Positions 61,741-64,000 of a stretch of DNA of 64,000 bases are shown here, piece after piece. Position 1 is the first letter of the stretch. Every line of letters starts with the position of its first letter. The stretch is taken from NCBI GenBank assembly GCA_015039365.1, contig WION01000103.1, forward strand, positions 62,001 through 126,000. The letters are read 5' to 3'. Under the pieces are notes generated by a model that was given only the letters and a program-made list of their open reading frames with translations, was not told where the DNA came from and searched no databases. The position numbers were made by a program, and so were the translations under genes. The stretch comes from Amanita rubescens. Lineage: Eukaryota; Basidiomycota; Agaricomycetes; Agaricales; Amanitaceae.

Positions 61741-64000
61741 TTACAAATTACGAGACAGGATAGGCAAGTTTTGCTGAGGTGCGATGAACGGCGTCATCTT
61801 TTGCACAATATCGTCCATTTTCGGACGTTGAGAAGGGCTGGATTCGCGACAGCTCATAATGAGATCCCATGTATTGTCTTTCATCGTTGGACTATCCAAG
61901 CGAGTTGGATGTTTCCCGTCTGTGACGATCAGAGAGATCTGATACACGCTCTTCCCTTGAAAAGGTACAGTATCGAAATATGTCTGCACGAGTCGTTATT
62001 AAGCGCACTATAGTAACTTGAAGTACTTACCGCATAAAAAACGGAGCCAAAAGCATATACGTCTGTCGCCATTGTTCTCTTCTTCTGCGCATCAGAATCC
62101 CCTTGGCACCCTTCGCATTCTGGCCGTGAACAGGTGCACTTGCCAAATAGTTCTGGAGCGGCATAATGTATTGAGAATGCCGTGGATTTCGTAACAGTGG
62201 CATCTGAATGTCGTGTGAGCCCAAAGTCAGCAATTTGGCAGCGGAGGTTAGAGTCGAGGAGGACATTTTCCTAGTAGATGAAGGAATAAGCTACTTGACG
62301 AAATGTGGCATCAAAGTACTTACTCCCTTCAGGTCGCCATGCACGATTCCTTCTGAATGAATATACTGAACCCCTTTGGCCACCTCGTGCATCTAACAAT
62401 GTATGGATCATTCCATTTGATTATTCTGACAAACGCAGAAACCTTACCAGCCTATGTATCTCGTGTATTTTGGGCTCTTGGTTTCGTCTTCTCCAGTCTG
62501 TTAATGTTCCGTTGGTCATGTACGGCGACACGAGATATAGTTGCATATGATCCTCGAATATTCCAAGAAGAGGCAGGATAAAGTCATGTGTGAGCGATCG
62601 CCAAGCTAAAGCTTCTCGGCAAAAGTCTGTTCGTTGCGCATCCTACCATACGAATCAGAGTTGTCAAGGACAAAATGGGCAATGCGCTCACTTGAACTTG
62701 GTACAGCACTTTCAGTGCGACCTGTTTATTTCCCTGTTCTCCTTTCAAAACACGTCCAAAGCCTCCAATGCCAATGGTTTCAAGGATGTTGATATCACTA
62801 ACGAACAAAGACCTGGGTAGGATGTTTGTCTTAGATATCAGCTTAAACATCAGCCTCCTGGCTTTTCGGTTGGCATCTTGAACGCCAGAATTTGACAGAC
62901 GGTTATCGCAGAGTAGCTACAAAAAATAAGATATGATATCGAACAAGCAGAACGAAGGGCAACGCACATAAAGGATGAAATCCAGCAATAGCTCAACGTC
63001 AGAGGTCTCCTTCGTTTCAGAGACGATAGTACCGTAATCGGGTAAATCTAATAGTTTACCGACAAGCCCGAGGATAACTTGATTTACCAGCATGCCGTTG
63101 GCGGTTAGCTGGAAGTCATTAGCAGCGGAACGGTATTACTTCGATGACACACACCTCAAACTTGAGAATTGTAAGTAATGACGGAAGCGGGGATCTCTTT
63201 TGGTTAAATTCGGTATCACTTTTCGTCATCTATTGTGCAGCGTAGGAGGTGAACTATTAGCAACTAGTTGACGTCGAGGTACGGGACGCACACCTCGTTT
63301 TCCTCTATCAATGACTCGATTTTTTCTATAACGCTATCCTTTGCAAACGGGTGCTTCATCCCGACAAATTCCCAAATTGCGTCATGAATGCGTTTCTTTT
63401 TTTCCGAGCAATAAAACTCGTAGATGATTGCGTTAACCTGATCTTCCGTCACTATCCCCTCGAGTCGATCTTGAAGTGATACTTGGAATATGGCCTGTAC
63501 GATGAGCGTGAGATCGACTACATATCCCATGAGACAACGAGTATGCTCAGGTCTGTGGTGAGGTTCAGGATCTGCTAGAATAAGAAGCGTTACACCCTCA
63601 CCCCGCTTTGTAGATATTGTTCGTCCACTTTGTTAGGCCTGCCATCGACGATGTCATCGTTATCTTATTTTGCCTTTTTATAGTCATCAGTTATGCTAAT
63701 TTCAACAAGGCTTGTCCTCTCACGCATTGCCATTATTCTTTTGACTCTGACTATTGAGGTCTTCGACGAAGGCCATCATTCGGCGACAGAATGTATCGTC
63801 GAGAAGAAACTATTGGGAGCAATATATCAAAAGATACGTCAGGGATGTGTTCCACCACATACCTCATCTAAATCCCGGATATTCCAAACAGTGATAATAT
63901 CCTTATGTATTGCATATAAACAAGTGTCGAGGCTAAAGCCGAATATATGTATCCCGGATGCTATTGCGCTCCAATATTCTGTATATCGAGATAAGGACGA
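61741..64000 (-). CDS. GTPase-kinase fusion protein, 5' part beyond the window
   Basis: The 3' end of the gene is inside: the stop lies at 61741-61743 after a RPKMDDIVQKM C-lobe end and a short tail. The kinase has GGFGRVLKG, VALK, HGDLKG, ENVLLD and ADFGLTR, then a CTCSRPECEGC insert after APE and a TDVYAFG motif. The helical block is at 63530-63264 (YVVDLTLIVQAIFQ). At the right edge an exon encodes the YWSAIASGIHIFGFSLD segment that in paralogues follows the G domain. The G1-G4 motifs lie outside, so GTPase integrity cannot be judged. The kinase is single, because no linker helix follows it. Confidence 0.83.

Noticed and set aside
1..64000. CRISPR arrays, bacterial operons or rRNA genes
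   Set aside because: The only regular repeats are WD40 coding units; gene structure with introns throughout is eukaryotic. No rRNA-like sequence was recognised, and tRNAs were not systematically searchable by eye.

Overview
The window is nuclear DNA of a filamentous fungus, almost certainly a basidiomycete of the class Agaricomycetes. The evidence is dense short introns (mostly 47-60 nt, GT-AG with some GC-AG), a DUF6535 membrane-protein gene, a C2-NACHT-WD40 NOD-like receptor, a Crinkler-type NTPase-nuclease gene and strongly expanded TKL-like kinases. The species cannot be fixed from the sequence alone. Exon models were read by eye from frame, splice sites and comparison among paralogues inside the window, so gene ends are firmer than some internal junctions.

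Layout: (1) 1-2667 (+): 3' part of a GTPase-kinase family gene with two kinase domains, damaged. (2) 4110-6217 (-): DUF6535 protein. (3) 7848-14701 (-): a GTPase-kinase-kinase gene that runs in frame into an MLKL-like four-helix domain plus pseudokinase. (4) 16619-21349 (-): second GTPase-kinase-kinase gene, with a partial duplicate of its 3' end at 21812-22440. (5) 22876-29042 (+): NLR with C2, NACHT and 21 near-identical WD40 repeats. (6) 30310-35160 (-): third GTPase-kinase-kinase gene. (7) 36174-36510 (+): kinase remnant; 36560-38610 and 39074-41099 (-): two stand-alone MLKL-like pseudokinase genes. (8) 42574-46110 (+) and 46503-49971 (-): convergent GTPase-single-kinase genes. (9) 50270-56205: accessory genes (possible GH18 remnant, small membrane protein, unknown 157-aa protein, APH-type phosphotransferase, Crinkler-type gene). 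(10) 57874-61328 (+) and 61741->64000 (-): two more GTPase-single-kinase genes, convergent.

The family that dominates the window has a constant order: short Ser/Pro-rich N-terminus ending in an E-C-P motif, P-loop G domain, helical region with a conserved VDLTLILQAVFQ-like block, then one or two units each made of an ELLLDFIL-type linker helix plus a TKL-like kinase domain. Single-kinase copies keep an intact G1 and G3; all three complete tandem-kinase copies have a broken G1 and lack G3. Most kinase copies carry a four-cysteine insert just after the APE motif.

Inference: the locus resembles an innate-immunity or regulated-cell-death island. It combines an NLR sensor with a fast-evolving WD40 array, three MLKL-like pseudokinases (possible membrane-acting executioners), a battery of GTPase-kinase proteins that could act as relays, and a nuclease-type effector. 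The co-localisation is seen directly; the functional link is not proven.
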